Of a stretch of 64,000 nucleotides of DNA, positions 55,612-64,000 are shown piece after piece. Within the stretch, counting starts at the first letter, position 1. The number at the start of each line of letters is the position of its first letter. Made by a program: the position numbers and the translations under genes. Under the pieces are notes generated by a model. The model ran no database searches and was not told the origin of the DNA. It was given only the letters and a program-made list of their open reading frames with translations. Source of the DNA: Motiliproteus coralliicola (lineage in GTDB: Bacteria; Pseudomonadota; Gammaproteobacteria; Pseudomonadales; Balneatricaceae); NCBI RefSeq assembly GCF_003345655.1, contig NZ_QQOH01000001.1, forward strand, positions 1,178,001 through 1,242,000. The letters run 5' to 3'.

Positions 55612-55749
55612 GCCTCGTCAGCCCAGCAATCCCCAGCCCTTGCAACGTTCAATACCATCGAACGACTCTTGTTCGACGCTTCCCTAAACCTCAGCAAGCA
55701 AATCGACTAGAATAGCGGCTTTATTTTCCAAAGAGCCGATTCCAATACC

Positions 55750-56190
55750 ATGACCCGTGCAGATGCCGACCTACCCAACGCCTCCCTGATCAAGCGTCTG
55801 GGGGCAATGCTATACGACTCTCTGCTGCTGGCCGCACTCTGGATGGTGGTCGGTGCAGTCGGGGTTGCACTCAATAACGGTGAGGCGGTTAAGGGTCCGG
55901 TCTTCAACAGCGCCCTGTTCCTCGTCACCTTCCTGTTCTTTATGATTTTCTGGACCCGGAGCGGCCAGACCCTGGGGATGCTGGCCTGGCGAATTCGAAT
56001 TCAGACCCCTGAGGGGCAGGCAATCAGCGGGCTGCAGGCATTGATCCGCTTCTTCAGCGCCGGGCTGTCGCTGCTGTGTCTGGGAGCCGGTTACTGGTGG
56101 ATGCTGTTCGATAAACAGGGATTGACCTGGCATGACCGCTACTCTGAATCGCGGGTCGTGCAGTTGCCCAAACCGAAAAAGAAGAGCTAA
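55750..56190 (+). CDS. RDD-family membrane protein
   Basis: A 146-residue protein with three predicted membrane segments (about 20-43, 54-72 and 105-125). RLGAMLYDSLLLAALW holds the Arg and Asp for which the family is named, TRSGQTLGMLAWRIRI follows the second, and GLTWHDRYSESRVV ends it. RDD proteins are linked to transport of ions or envelope components, but the role is not known. It is convergent with lptG; a terminator and a stray copy of the MITE end lie between them. Confidence 0.88.
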   Translation: MTRADADLPNASLIKRLGAMLYDSLLLAALWMVVGAVGVALNNGEAVKGPVFNSALFLVTFLFFMIFWTRSGQTLGMLAWRIRIQTPEGQAISGLQALIRFFSAGLSLLCLGAGYWWMLFDKQGLTWHDRYSESRVVQLPKPKKKS

Positions 56191-56195
56191 TAAAT

Positions 56196-56210
56196 CTGCG
56201 AACAAGTCCC
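56196..56210. repeat. Solo copy of the MITE left-end sequence
   Basis: CTGCGAACAAGTCCC is identical to 15 bases of the left end of the 33952-34216 element. It begins 6 bases after the RDD stop. No matching right end is clear nearby, so it is a remnant or chance. Confidence 0.45.
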
Positions 56211-56222
56211 CAAGCCATAACA

Positions 56223-56250
56223 AAAAAGAGCCCTCACTAGGGCTCTTTTT
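56223..56250. terminator. Bidirectional terminator between the RDD gene and lptG
   Basis: AAAAAGAGCCCT and AGGGCTCTTTTT form a 12-base stem around CACT, with A and T runs on both sides between convergent genes. Confidence 0.92.
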
Positions 56251-56285
56251 CATACAGTCGGATGACTTATTTTGTTGCAACAGGC

Positions 56286-57347
56286 TTAACCGCCCCGCCG
56301 CAACATCCAGAATCCGGCCAGAATACAGGCGCCGATCGGAGTCAGCACCGCAATCACCGGCGGAAAGCCATATACGGTACTGGCCGGTCCCAGCAGATCC
56401 TGGCTGAATTTGAACACCAGACCCACTAAGATTCCCACCAGAACCCGCTGTCCCATAGTCACGGACCGCAGCGAGCCGAACACAAACGAGACCGCGATCA
56501 GCACCAGCGAAAAGATCGCCAGCGGCTGCATCAGCTTACTCCAGAACGCCAACTGGTGCGGGGCGGCATTGATCCCTTGGGAATTCATGTAATCGATAAA
56601 ACCGCGCAGGTTATAAACCGACATATCTTCTGGCGCCAATGACAACAGCTCCAGGAACTCCGGTTTCAATTCTGACTCCCAGCGCTGTTCCGGCATCACC
56701 ACGATACGGGTCTGATCGCCGTCGAAATGGGTGGTGCGCATCCGCTGCAGCTTCCAGCTCCCCTGCTCGTATTCGGCCTCTTTGATGAAGCTGGCGGTCA
56801 GCAGCTCCCGCTGATCATTAAACTCGTACAGGGTGAGTCCATGGACCAGGCCGTTTCGCTCGATCGCGTTGAAGTGCATCACCCAGTTACCTTCACGGTG
56901 CCAGACCCCATATTGGGTCCCGACGGCACGACCGCCACTGTGGGCCTTGGCTTTCTCGACCGTAGCTTGCTGCCCGGTTACAGGCACCACAAACTCACCG
57001 ATCAGCCCCGCTACAATCACCAACAGCAATACCGGGCGACTGACCGAGAGAACAATCCGGAACTTGCTGACCCCGGCAGCCCGCATCACCGTCAATTCCG
57101 AGCTGCTGGCCAGCATTCCGAGGCCAATCAAGCAGCCAACCAGACTAGCCAACGGAATAAACTCATAGACACTACCGGGAATCGACAGCAGCACATAGCG
57201 TACCGCCACATCCAGGGTGTAGTGCTTGTTCAGGTCCTTAAGTTCATCAACAAAGGCGAACAATACATCCAGCCCGATGATGGCCAACAGCACCACCAGG
57301 CAGGAGAACAGTACCGTTTGACCGATATATCGGTTGAGGCGTTTCAT
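56286..57347 (-). CDS. lptG: Lipopolysaccharide export permease LptG
   Basis: LptG forms, with LptF and LptB, the inner-membrane ABC transporter that extracts LPS. The 353-residue protein has six membrane segments in the order three, then a periplasmic jellyroll domain (about 125-260), then three. LNRYIGQTVLFSCLVVLL opens it and SKFRIVLSVSRPVLL follows. MSVYNLRGFIDYMNSQGIN precedes the second membrane bundle. It overlaps lptF by 4 bases. LptG and LptF are similar; the order next to pepA and the end sequence assign this one. Confidence 0.92.
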   Translation of the reverse strand: MKRLNRYIGQTVLFSCLVVLLAIIGLDVLFAFVDELKDLNKHYTLDVAVRYVLLSIPGSVYEFIPLASLVGCLIGLGMLASSSELTVMRAAGVSKFRIVLSVSRPVLLLVIVAGLIGEFVVPVTGQQATVEKAKAHSGGRAVGTQYGVWHREGNWVMHFNAIERNGLVHGLTLYEFNDQRELLTASFIKEAEYEQGSWKLQRMRTTHFDGDQTRIVVMPEQRWESELKPEFLELLSLAPEDMSVYNLRGFIDYMNSQGINAAPHQLAFWSKLMQPLAIFSLVLIAVSFVFGSLRSVTMGQRVLVGILVGLVFKFSQDLLGPASTVYGFPPVIAVLTPIGACILAGFWMLRRGG

Positions 57348-58471
57348 CGTGCCTCCTTGGTCGGTAGCGGCAGGCTATGCCAGATACGGCTCCAGAGTCG
57401 TCCCCAGAAGCCGTTGGAAACATGCAGGTTCAACGCGATCAGTCCGAACAGACCGTGAACCGACCAGAATTTCAGCACCGCCAAGGGTTCCCCCTCATCC
57501 ATACCGCTGCGAGCGGTGGTCAGCAAGGTCAGGTAGGTCAGATACAACAGGATCGACGGCAATAACCGGGCATACCGGCCCTGACGCGGATTGACCTTGC
57601 TCAGCGGCACCGCCAGCAACGTGACCATCAGGCAGAGCACCGGCAGCGAGGCGCGCCAATGCAGCTGGGCCCGGTACTGATAGCCGTCGTTACGGAGCAG
57701 CTCCGCCGTGGGCAGCACCTCAATTTCGGAAACCTGGCGTCGCAGGCGCGACTGCTTCAGCTGGATACCGTACTCATCAAACTTGAAAACCCGAAAATCC
57801 GCCTCGCCCGGCACCCCTTCGTAGCGGTAACCGTTGCTGAGCAGTAGGAAGCGACTGCGGGTCTCGGAGTCCAGATACTGGCGACCGCTCTCGGCCACCA
57901 TAATTCCCAGCCGTGGTTCTTTGCGGGTGCCGATCTGTTCAGACAGGAAAACCGACCTAAGTTCGGTCCGATTGTCCGCCAGCTCCTCCACATAGGAGAC
58001 CCGCTGCCGACTCGGCAGCTTCTGGAATCGACCCTCGGCCAGCGCATCAAATTCGGTCATCGACTCCTGCTTATGCAGAATCGTTTTAACCTGAGCCGCC
58101 CCCCAGGGGGTCACCAGAAAACTCAGTACGCCAACCAGCAGGGCGACCATCAGCGCCGGCCCCATCGTCAACCATTGCAGACGACGATCACTGACCCCGG
58201 CAGCCGTCAGCGTCCCTATCTCGTTTTCCAGATAGAGCCGACCGTAGGACAGCAAAATTCCCAGAAACAGCCCCAACGGCAGGATCAGTTCGAGGAAACC
58301 GGGAATCCGGTAGCTGATCAGCAACAACAGCACATCGGCGGAAATTCGGCCATCAGCGGCCGAGGCCAGGTATTTGATAAAACGGCCGCTCATGATGATC
58401 ATCAGCAACACACCGGTTACGGCAGTCATGCTGACCAAGACTTCACGGCTCAGGTAACGGAAAATAATCAC
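57344..58471 (-). CDS. lptF: Lipopolysaccharide export permease LptF
   Basis: The partner permease of LptG. The 375-residue protein has the same three-plus-three membrane arrangement with a periplasmic domain (about 130-265). IIFRYLSREVLVSMTAVTG starts it; SYRIPGFLELILPLGLFLG and LTAAGVSDRRLQWLTMGPAL are LptF signatures. KVNPRQGRYARLLPSILLYL leads the C-terminal bundle. It is divergent from pepA, sharing a promoter region of about 190 bases. Essential for the outer membrane in most Gram-negative species. Confidence 0.93.
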   Translation of the reverse strand: MIIFRYLSREVLVSMTAVTGVLLMIIMSGRFIKYLASAADGRISADVLLLLISYRIPGFLELILPLGLFLGILLSYGRLYLENEIGTLTAAGVSDRRLQWLTMGPALMVALLVGVLSFLVTPWGAAQVKTILHKQESMTEFDALAEGRFQKLPSRQRVSYVEELADNRTELRSVFLSEQIGTRKEPRLGIMVAESGRQYLDSETRSRFLLLSNGYRYEGVPGEADFRVFKFDEYGIQLKQSRLRRQVSEIEVLPTAELLRNDGYQYRAQLHWRASLPVLCLMVTLLAVPLSKVNPRQGRYARLLPSILLYLTYLTLLTTARSGMDEGEPLAVLKFWSVHGLFGLIALNLHVSNGFWGRLWSRIWHSLPLPTKEAR

Positions 58472-58661
58472 CGGGTAACAGGCTCTCCAACGCCCAGCCC
58501 GCGGTGGTGATGAAGCTTCACCGCCGGCACTTCTGTATTAATCCTGCTCTGCAAAAGCTGCAAATATAACGTACACTCACGCCCATCTATGGGAGAAGCA
58601 ACATCCGCCAGAGCGGCGGGCATTATCTCTCAATCCCCTAACATTGTCTTGTGGAGCCTCT

Positions 58662-60176
58662 ATGCAATTTCAGATCTCCAGTGCCAGCCTGACCGAGCTG
58701 GAAACCCCCTGCCTTATTGTTGCTGTCGGTGAAGAGGGCGAACTCTCCAGCGCGGCCCGTCAGTTGGACGAAGCCAGCAACGGCTACCTCAGCGATATCG
58801 TCTCCGCCGGCGACATACGCGGCAAAACGGGAGACAGCCTGCTGCTGCAGAAGTTCGACGGTATCAAGGCACGCCGTGTGCTGCTGCTGGGTATGGGTAA
58901 AGAGAGCGAACGCAACGACCGCAGCTTCACCAAGGTACTGGCCAGCGCCCTGTCCAGCCTGAAGTCGATCAATGTCAGCGAAGTCTCCATCGCGCTGGAC
59001 GACAGCGTCATCCCAGGCCGTGACTGCTACTGGCGTACCCGCACCCTGGCCGAGCAGTTCAGTGCCGGGCTGTACCAATTTGACCAGCTCAAGAGTAAAA
59101 AAGGCGATGCCCCGGCGCTGGAAACCATCGAAATTCTGCTCGAGGAAGCCGACGTCGAAACCGGCGAGGTCGCTATTATCGAAGCTTCCGCGATCGCCAA
59201 CGGGGTCAGTACCGCTCGCGATCTGGGCAACCTGCCCGGCAATATCTGCACCCCCACCTACCTGGCCGCCCAGGCCCAGGAACTGGCCGACGAGTACGAC
59301 AGCCTGAGCCTGGAAGTGCTGGAAGAAGCCGAGATGCGGACTCTGGGCATGGGCTCACTGCTGTCGGTATCAGCCGGCTCGGAGCAACCAGCCAAGCTGA
59401 TCGTATTGCAGTACCGCGGCGCTGGCGAGAACGACCGCCCCCACGTATTAGTCGGCAAGGGCATCACCTTCGATTCCGGCGGCATCAGCCTGAAGCCGGG
59501 CGAAGCGATGGACGAGATGAAGTACGACATGTGCGGCGCCGCCAGTGTGATGGGCACCATGACCGCCGTGGCCGAGCTGGGACTGGAGCTTAACGTCGTC
59601 GCCGTGATCGCCGCCGCCGAAAACATGCCCAGCGGCGTGGCCACCAAGCCCGGTGACATCGTTACCACCCTGTCTGGCCAGACCGTCGAAATTCTCAACA
59701 CCGACGCCGAAGGTCGACTGGTGCTGTGCGATGCGCTGACCTATGCCGAGCGGTTCCAGCCGGTCAGCGTGATCGACATCGCGACCCTGACCGGCGCCTG
59801 TATCATCGCGCTGGGTCACAAGGCCAGCGGTCTGCTGTCCAACAACGACCAGTTGGCCGAGCAGCTGCTGGGAGCCGGAGAGTACACCAACGATAAAGCC
59901 TGGCGTCTGCCGCTGTGGGACGACTATCAGGAGCAGCTGGACTCCAACTTCGCCGACATGGCCAACATCGGCGGTCGGCCGGCTGGCACCATCACTGCCG
60001 CCTGCTTCCTGTCACGCTTCACCAAGGAGTTCGCCTGGGCGCATCTGGATATCGCCGGCACCGCTTGGGTCAGTGGTAAGCAGAAAGGCGCCACCGGTCG
60101 CTGCGTGCCGCTATTGACTCAATACCTGATCGATCGCGCCGACGGCGATGACAACGAATCGGGGAGCGATAGCTAA
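58662..60176 (+). CDS. pepA: Leucyl aminopeptidase PepA
   Basis: A dimetal M17 aminopeptidase that removes N-terminal residues; in E. coli it also binds DNA at carAB and cer. From ATG 58662 it has 504 residues; the frame runs on to 58644 without family sequence. Metal and catalytic residues are in VGKGITFDSGGISLKPG, YDMCGAASVMG, LNTDAEGRLVLCDAL and TGACIIALGHKASG. It lies divergent to lptF and 4 bases before holC, as in other gammaproteobacteria. Confidence 0.96.
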   Translation: MQFQISSASLTELETPCLIVAVGEEGELSSAARQLDEASNGYLSDIVSAGDIRGKTGDSLLLQKFDGIKARRVLLLGMGKESERNDRSFTKVLASALSSLKSINVSEVSIALDDSVIPGRDCYWRTRTLAEQFSAGLYQFDQLKSKKGDAPALETIEILLEEADVETGEVAIIEASAIANGVSTARDLGNLPGNICTPTYLAAQAQELADEYDSLSLEVLEEAEMRTLGMGSLLSVSAGSEQPAKLIVLQYRGAGENDRPHVLVGKGITFDSGGISLKPGEAMDEMKYDMCGAASVMGTMTAVAELGLELNVVAVIAAAENMPSGVATKPGDIVTTLSGQTVEILNTDAEGRLVLCDALTYAERFQPVSVIDIATLTGACIIALGHKASGLLSNNDQLAEQLLGAGEYTNDKAWRLPLWDDYQEQLDSNFADMANIGGRPAGTITAACFLSRFTKEFAWAHLDIAGTAWVSGKQKGATGRCVPLLTQYLIDRADGDDNESGSDS

Positions 60177-60180
60177 GCCG

Positions 60181-60612
60181 ATGAAACGCAGCGACTTCTA
60201 CGTCCTGCCGACCGAAGATCCGGACGCCCGCCGCCGCTTTCTCTGCAAGGTGTTGGAGAAGGTGGTGGCCCTGGGCCACCGGATCTACATTCGGACCAAT
60301 GACGAAACCCAAGCACGTCAGCTTGACGAATGGCTATGGGATTACCGGCCGGAGGCCTTCCTGCCCCACAGTCTGCTGGCAGCCGGTTTAAACTCACCGA
60401 TCGAGATCGGCTACGGCGACAGCAAACCGGACCACCGCGAAGTGTTCGTCAATCTGGCCCTGGAGATCGATGAGTTGGCGTTGGAGTTCAACCGCACCAT
60501 CGAGATCGTGGTTCAGCAACCCGAGATCCTCGAGGCCACCCGGGCCAACTACCGCCGTTATCAAGGCCAGGGCTACGAGATCCATATGAACGACATGCGC
60601 CGCAAAGGCTGA
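60181..60612 (+). CDS. holC: DNA polymerase III chi subunit
   Basis: HolC links the clamp loader to single-strand binding protein. From ATG 60181 it is 143 residues, a normal size. RSDFYVLPTEDPDARRRFLCKVLEKV opens the protein (split at residue 20), ETQARQLDEWLWDYRPEAFLPHSL is the conserved centre, and INLALEIDEL-like VNLALEIDEL lies late. It follows pepA by 4 bases, and valS lies further on, a usual neighbour order. An upstream start at 60148 would overlap pepA. Confidence 0.93.
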   Translation: MKRSDFYVLPTEDPDARRRFLCKVLEKVVALGHRIYIRTNDETQARQLDEWLWDYRPEAFLPHSLLAAGLNSPIEIGYGDSKPDHREVFVNLALEIDELALEFNRTIEIVVQQPEILEATRANYRRYQGQGYEIHMNDMRRKG

Positions 60613-60630
60613 ATCCGCAGTAAACAGGGT

Positions 60631-61224
60631 TCAGCCCCGTCGCTGCCACAGCAGCAGCTGATTATTCGCCGGCATCGATTGATCCAATACCAGCTGCAGT
60701 CCCTGCGCCTCAGCCAGCCGGTCGACCGCTTCAAAATCTCGAATCCCGCTGGCCGGGTCCCGCTGTCTCAACCACTGATCGAATTCGGCATTGCTGGCGC
60801 TGGTGTAGCCGTCTTGGTAGCGAAACGGGCCATAGACCGCCAGCTTCCCCCCATCCTCCAGTACCCGACCAACACCGGTAAACAAGCGCTCAAGCTGCCC
60901 CCAGGAAATGATGTGGAAGGTATTGGCGGTGAAGACGGCATCGACTGGATCGATCGACCAATCCTGCCAGGCCACATCCAGCGGCCGGGGTGGGGCCAGA
61001 TTTTCCGCCGGCTGGCGGCCCAGATTATCTTTGAGATCGACCAATTGACCGGGATGATCGGTCGGCAGCCACTCCAACCAGGATAACGACCGACTGAAAT
61101 AGGACGCGTGCTGGCCGGTACCCGAGCCGATCTCCAGCACCCGGCGCCTATCGGCAAACTGCTCCAGCAGCAGTTCCAGAATCACTCCCTTGTTGCGCTC
61201 GCAGGCTTCCGAATAGCTTCCCAT
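60631..61224 (-). CDS. DUF938 SAM-dependent methyltransferase-like protein
   Basis: A 197-residue Rossmann methyltransferase-like protein from ATG 61224 (GGAGGA upstream). SYSEACERNKGVILELL opens the DUF938 family, VLEIGSGTGQHASYFS is SAM motif I, and FTANTFHIISWGQLERLFTG and LAVYGPFRYQDGYTSASNAEFD are further signatures. The frame upstream to 61251 is not family sequence. The substrate is unknown. It is convergent with holC. Confidence 0.88.
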   Translation of the reverse strand: MGSYSEACERNKGVILELLLEQFADRRRVLEIGSGTGQHASYFSRSLSWLEWLPTDHPGQLVDLKDNLGRQPAENLAPPRPLDVAWQDWSIDPVDAVFTANTFHIISWGQLERLFTGVGRVLEDGGKLAVYGPFRYQDGYTSASNAEFDQWLRQRDPASGIRDFEAVDRLAEAQGLQLVLDQSMPANNQLLLWQRRG

Positions 61225-61353
61225 CGATCCTCCTCCCTCGCGATCAAACATTGTTGTCTAAAAACTTACCAAACTCGGTAGTTCGTCCTGATCACTGATC
61301 AGCTTAGTCGCTGCCATGGCGATGACGCCAAAACATGAACCCAGTTTCCAGAC

Positions 61354-61383
61354 ACAAAAAAGCCGAAGCGGTTGCTTCGGCTT
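61354..61383 (-). terminator. Rho-independent terminator of the DUF2750 gene
   Basis: Read leftward, AAGCCGAAGC and GCTTCGGCTT form a 10-base stem over a 4-base loop with six T after it, 45 bases past the DUF2750 stop. Confidence 0.88.
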
Positions 61384-61428
61384 ATAGCTAGCGACGCGAG
61401 TAATGCGTTGTCGATTACAATTCCTCGA

Positions 61429-61788
61429 TTACGCCTCGTCGAGCAGCTCGTCGGCCAGTTCGGCCGGTTCAATCTCCAGCCCGGTCATGTCGCTGTTCCA
61501 GTTCGGACCCAGTAGCACTCCATCCTCGGCCATGCCCGGCAGCCAGCGCTCGACAAAGCTGACCAGGTCGATCGACTGGGGTTCAAACTTGGCCCACTCG
61601 TCACAGCATTGCGCCTGGGCATCCGCCTTGTCGGACCAGAAAGGGATTACATCGGTGTCCTCGAACTCTTCCGAGTCACAAATGATCCAACCGTCGTCGT
61701 TGGTCACACCCCAGACCTTGCCGGTCTGCTGAATGGTTTCGAGGAAAAGACGGTAGTTCTGTTGCGGATCGTTGCCAAGCTGGCTCAT
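61429..61788 (-). CDS. DUF2750-family protein
   Basis: A 119-residue acidic soluble protein from ATG 61788; the frame extends to 61857, but that part lies in the spacer. RLFLETIQQTGKVWGVTNDDGWIICDSEE (split at residue 20) and VIPFWSDKADAQAQCCDEWA are DUF2750 signatures, and DLVSFVERWLPGMAEDGVLLGPNW follows. The family is small and uncharacterised. It stands alone leftward, with its own terminator. Confidence 0.85.
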   Translation of the reverse strand: MSQLGNDPQQNYRLFLETIQQTGKVWGVTNDDGWIICDSEEFEDTDVIPFWSDKADAQAQCCDEWAKFEPQSIDLVSFVERWLPGMAEDGVLLGPNWNSDMTGLEIEPAELADELLDEA

Positions 61789-62061
61789 GGGATCACCACT
61801 GTTGGAGCTGTTAATCGAATGGAGGCGCATCATAGCGCCCTCTGCGCCCAAGCCCAACCGATTTCTATTGATGGGATCAAAATTCGATCAATCAACAATC
61901 CGCGCGACCAATCACTCGGATGCAACCCTTCTGTTTCTCGGGATGGCTTTATCCTGTACGGCGGCGCGATATAATACCGTTCATCTTGGCTTAATCTGCC
62001 GCTGGTTACGGTTAGACCCGTCTCTGATAACGTATCCCTGGCAACAGCAAAAGGCTCAAAC

Positions 62062-62331
62062 GTGAAAGTTAAACTACTGACCGCTCTATTCTTTACTGCC
62101 CTATTCTCCGTTACCGCCCAGGCCGACTGCAGCTTCAAGTACCAGATCTGCGAAAAGAGCTGCGACGTTAAACATCTCGGTGACGATGCCGCCGTGGCAG
62201 GCTGTACCTCAAAATGCGTCGCCAAACGGGGCGCCTGTCTGGCCGAGGTCGGCGCTGAAAAAACCGTCGAAGCCGGTAAAGATGCCTGGGAAGGCACCAA
62301 GTCCTTTATCAAAGGTTTGACCGACGACTGA
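62062..62331 (+). CDS. Small cysteine-rich secreted protein
   Basis: An 89-residue protein from GTG 62062, with AAAGG 8 bases upstream. A signal peptide (KLLTALFFTALFSVTAQA) is cleaved near Ala21. The mature part has six cysteines: CSFKYQICEKSCDVKHLG, CTSKCVAKRGACLAEV, which gives spacings of 7, 4, 14, 4 and 7. These would allow three disulfides in a two-helix hairpin like CHCH domains. A lysine-rich amphipathic tail follows. I do not recognise the family. Confidence 0.75.
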   Translation: MKVKLLTALFFTALFSVTAQADCSFKYQICEKSCDVKHLGDDAAVAGCTSKCVAKRGACLAEVGAEKTVEAGKDAWEGTKSFIKGLTDD

Positions 62332-62555
62332 GCCTCGTCAACATCCAAACTGATCTGTCCGGGGGCGAGTCGTGAAAGCGGCTACAACGCTGCTCTTAAT
62401 CGCCCCACTGCGCCCTCCCCCTTAACTATGCGCCTGTGTATAATCGACCGATTCGCCCGCCGGCGAGGCTAGTAGATGCCCGCTTGCCAGGCTCAGATTT
62501 TGGCTAACCGCCAACCCGAGTATTAACCGTTATTACGAGTCCAATTAAGACCGCC

Positions 62556-64000
62556 ATGGAAAAGACCTACAACCCCCACGCGATCGAACGCACCTGGTAC
62601 CAGAAATGGGAACAGAACGGCTACTTCAAACCATCCGGCTCCGGTGATCCCTACTGCATCATGATCCCGCCGCCGAACGTGACCGGTAGCCTGCACATGG
62701 GCCATGGCTTCAACAACGCGATCATGGACAGCCTGATCCGTTACCACCGGATGAAGGGACATAACACCCTGTGGCAACCGGGCTGCGACCATGCCGGTAT
62801 CGCCACCCAGATGGTGGTTGAGCGTCAACTGGGCGCCCAGGGCGTCAGCCGTCACGATCTCGGCCGTGACGCCTTTATCGACAAGATCTGGGAGTGGAAA
62901 GAAGAGTCCGGCGGTACCATCACCAACCAGATCCGTCGTCTGGGTTCCTCGGTCGACTGGACCCGCGAGCGCTTCACCATGGACGATGGTCTGAGCGAAG
63001 CGGTTAAGGAAGCTTTCGTTCGCCTGCATCAGGACGGCCTGATCTACCGCGGCAAGCGCCTGGTTAACTGGGATCCGAAATTCCACACCGCGATCTCCGA
63101 CCTGGAAGTCGAAAACATCGACGAGAAGGGCAACCTGTGGCACTTCCGTTACCCGCTGGCCGACGGTGAAACCACCAGCGAAGGCGCCGATCACATCATC
63201 GTCGCCACCACCCGTCCGGAAACCATGCTCGGTGACTCCGCCGTCGCAGTGCACCCGGAAGATGAGCGCTACCAGGCCCTGATCGGCAAGTTTGTCACCC
63301 TGCCGCTGGTCAACCGCCGTATCCCGATCGTCGCCGACGACTACGTCGACCGTGAGTTCGGCACCGGCTGCGTTAAGATCACCCCGGCCCACGACTTCAA
63401 CGACTACGAAGTCGGCAAGCGCCACAACCTGCCGCTGATCAACGTGCTCGACCGCGACGCCGCCGTGCTGGCCCAGGCTGAAGTATTCAATATCGACGGC
63501 ACCCACAACAGCGAACTCGACGGCAGCCTGCCGCAGAACTACGCCGGTCTGGACCGTTTCGTCGCCCGTAAGCAAATTGTTGCCGAATTCGACCAGCTCG
63601 GCCTGCTCGAGAAAGTCGATGATCACGCCCTCAAGGTGCCCAAGGGTGACCGTTCCGGTGCCGTCATCGAACCCTGGCTGACCGACCAGTGGTACGTCAG
63701 CGCCAAGGAGCTGGCCAAGCCGGCGATCGAGGCGGTTGAGAACGGCGACATCCAGTTCGTACCGAAGCAGTACGAAAACATGTACTTCGCCTGGATGCGC
63801 GATATCCAGGACTGGTGTATCTCCCGTCAGCTGTGGTGGGGCCACCGGATTCCGGCCTGGTACGACGATGCCGGTAACGTTTACGTTGGCCGTGACGAAG
63901 CCGAAGTCCGCCGCGACAATAATCTCGGCGACGACGTCGCGCTACGCCAGGACGACGACGTACTCGACACCTGGTTCAGCTCAGCTCTATGGACCTTCTC
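62556..64000 (+). CDS. valS: Valyl-tRNA synthetase, 5' part (cut by window edge)
   Basis: The class I enzyme charges tRNA-Val. About 481 codons are visible from ATG 62556, roughly half the usual length of about 950; the frame is open at the edge. [18 protein letters not shown] opens it. [16 protein letters not shown] holds the HIGH-type motif HMGH (47-50), and [17 protein letters not shown] follows. The editing domain has [19 protein letters not shown] and [32 protein letters not shown] leads back to the catalytic core; the KMSKS loop lies outside. Confidence 0.97.
   Translation, partial: MEKTYNPHAIERTWYQKWEQNGYFKPSGSGDPYCIMIPPPNVTGSLHMGHGFNNAIMDSLIRYHRMKGHNTLWQPGCDHAGIATQMVVERQLGAQGVSRHDLGRDAFIDKIWEWKEESGGTITNQIRRLGSSVDWTRERFTMDDGLSEAVKEAFVRLHQDGLIYRGKRLVNWDPKFHTAISDLEVENIDEKGNLWHFRYPLADGETTSEGADHIIVATTRPETMLGDSAVAVHPEDERYQALIGKFVTLPLVNRRIPIVADDYVDREFGTGCVKITPAHDFNDYEVGKRHNLPLINVLDRDAAVLAQAEVFNIDGTHNSELDGSLPQNYAGLDRFVARKQIVAEFDQLGLLEKVDDHALKVPKGDRSGAVIEPWLTDQWYVSAKELAKPAIEAVENGDIQFVPKQYENMYFAWMRDIQDWCISRQLWWGHRIPAWYDDAGNVYVGRDEAEVRRDNNLGDDVALRQDDDVLDTWFSSALWTF

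Noticed and set aside
56251-56285. Possible right end of a second MITE copy near 56265 (GACTTATT)
   Set aside because: Only 8 bases agree with the known right end, within chance.
62523-63845. Leftward open frame of 440 codons
   Set aside because: Antisense to valS, which has all class I synthetase motifs expected for its N-terminal half.
1-64000. tRNA, rRNA, CRISPR arrays or prophage structural genes
   Set aside because: None was found; no cloverleaf, regular spaced repeats or phage proteins were recognised.

Overview
The window is a stretch of chromosome from a GC-rich gammaproteobacterium. It is probably a marine member of the Oceanospirillales/Pseudomonadales. The evidence is a gene order argG-motY-pyrC-rnt-peroxiredoxin-grxD followed by argD, argF and metR, a neighbourhood I recall from Pseudomonas. 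The RDD-lptG-lptF-pepA-holC-valS block and the liu (leucine/isovalerate) genes also fit. No rRNA, tRNA or CRISPR array was found.

Left edge (1-3.3 kb): a compositionally foreign segment. It holds a very AT-rich partial gene for a Roco protein (leucine-rich repeats, then a Roc GTPase, then the beginning of COR). Next come a small unknown gene and a large serine recombinase whose usual catalytic Ser reads as Asn. It abuts rimO, where normal GC-rich sequence begins.

3.4-8.7 kb: rimO; a lipoprotein/ECF sigma/anti-sigma operon; ATP-dependent phosphofructokinase; an unrecognised 123-aa protein. 8.7-17.5 kb: one tightly packed leftward operon encodes every step from acetoacetyl-CoA to IPP/DMAPP by the mevalonate route (HMG-CoA synthase, HMG-CoA reductase, mevalonate kinase, phosphomevalonate kinase, diphosphomevalonate decarboxylase, type 2 IPP isomerase). 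DNA polymerase II is its last gene. Most gammaproteobacteria use the MEP route instead.

17.8-31 kb: an OmpR-type regulator, a TPR protein with a degenerate receiver, and then housekeeping genes for arginine, pyrimidine, redox and aromatic metabolism. metR has a clear MetR box. 31-34.3 kb: an operon of two DUF1538 membrane proteins, a PII-like protein and a CBS protein, read as a nucleotide-sensing cation transporter. A GIY-YIG protein and a 265-bp MITE-like element with 25-bp terminal inverted repeats follow.

34-48 kb: a DUF3549 protein, a putative secreted zinc protease, an acyl-CoA dehydrogenase, and an envelope module made of an MMPL/RND exporter and a YCF48-like beta-propeller divergent from DUF1302 and DUF1329 proteins. 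An AraC regulator and an HD-GYP-like protein come next. 48-54 kb: liuR-liuBCDE for leucine catabolism, with two palindromic operators and no liuA. HMG-CoA is the end intermediate of this route and also the entry to the mevalonate operon, so the organism has a junction between leucine breakdown and isoprenoid synthesis. 54-64 kb: a PAS-PAS-GGDEF protein, RDD protein, lptG/lptF, pepA, holC, small proteins and the 5' part of valS.
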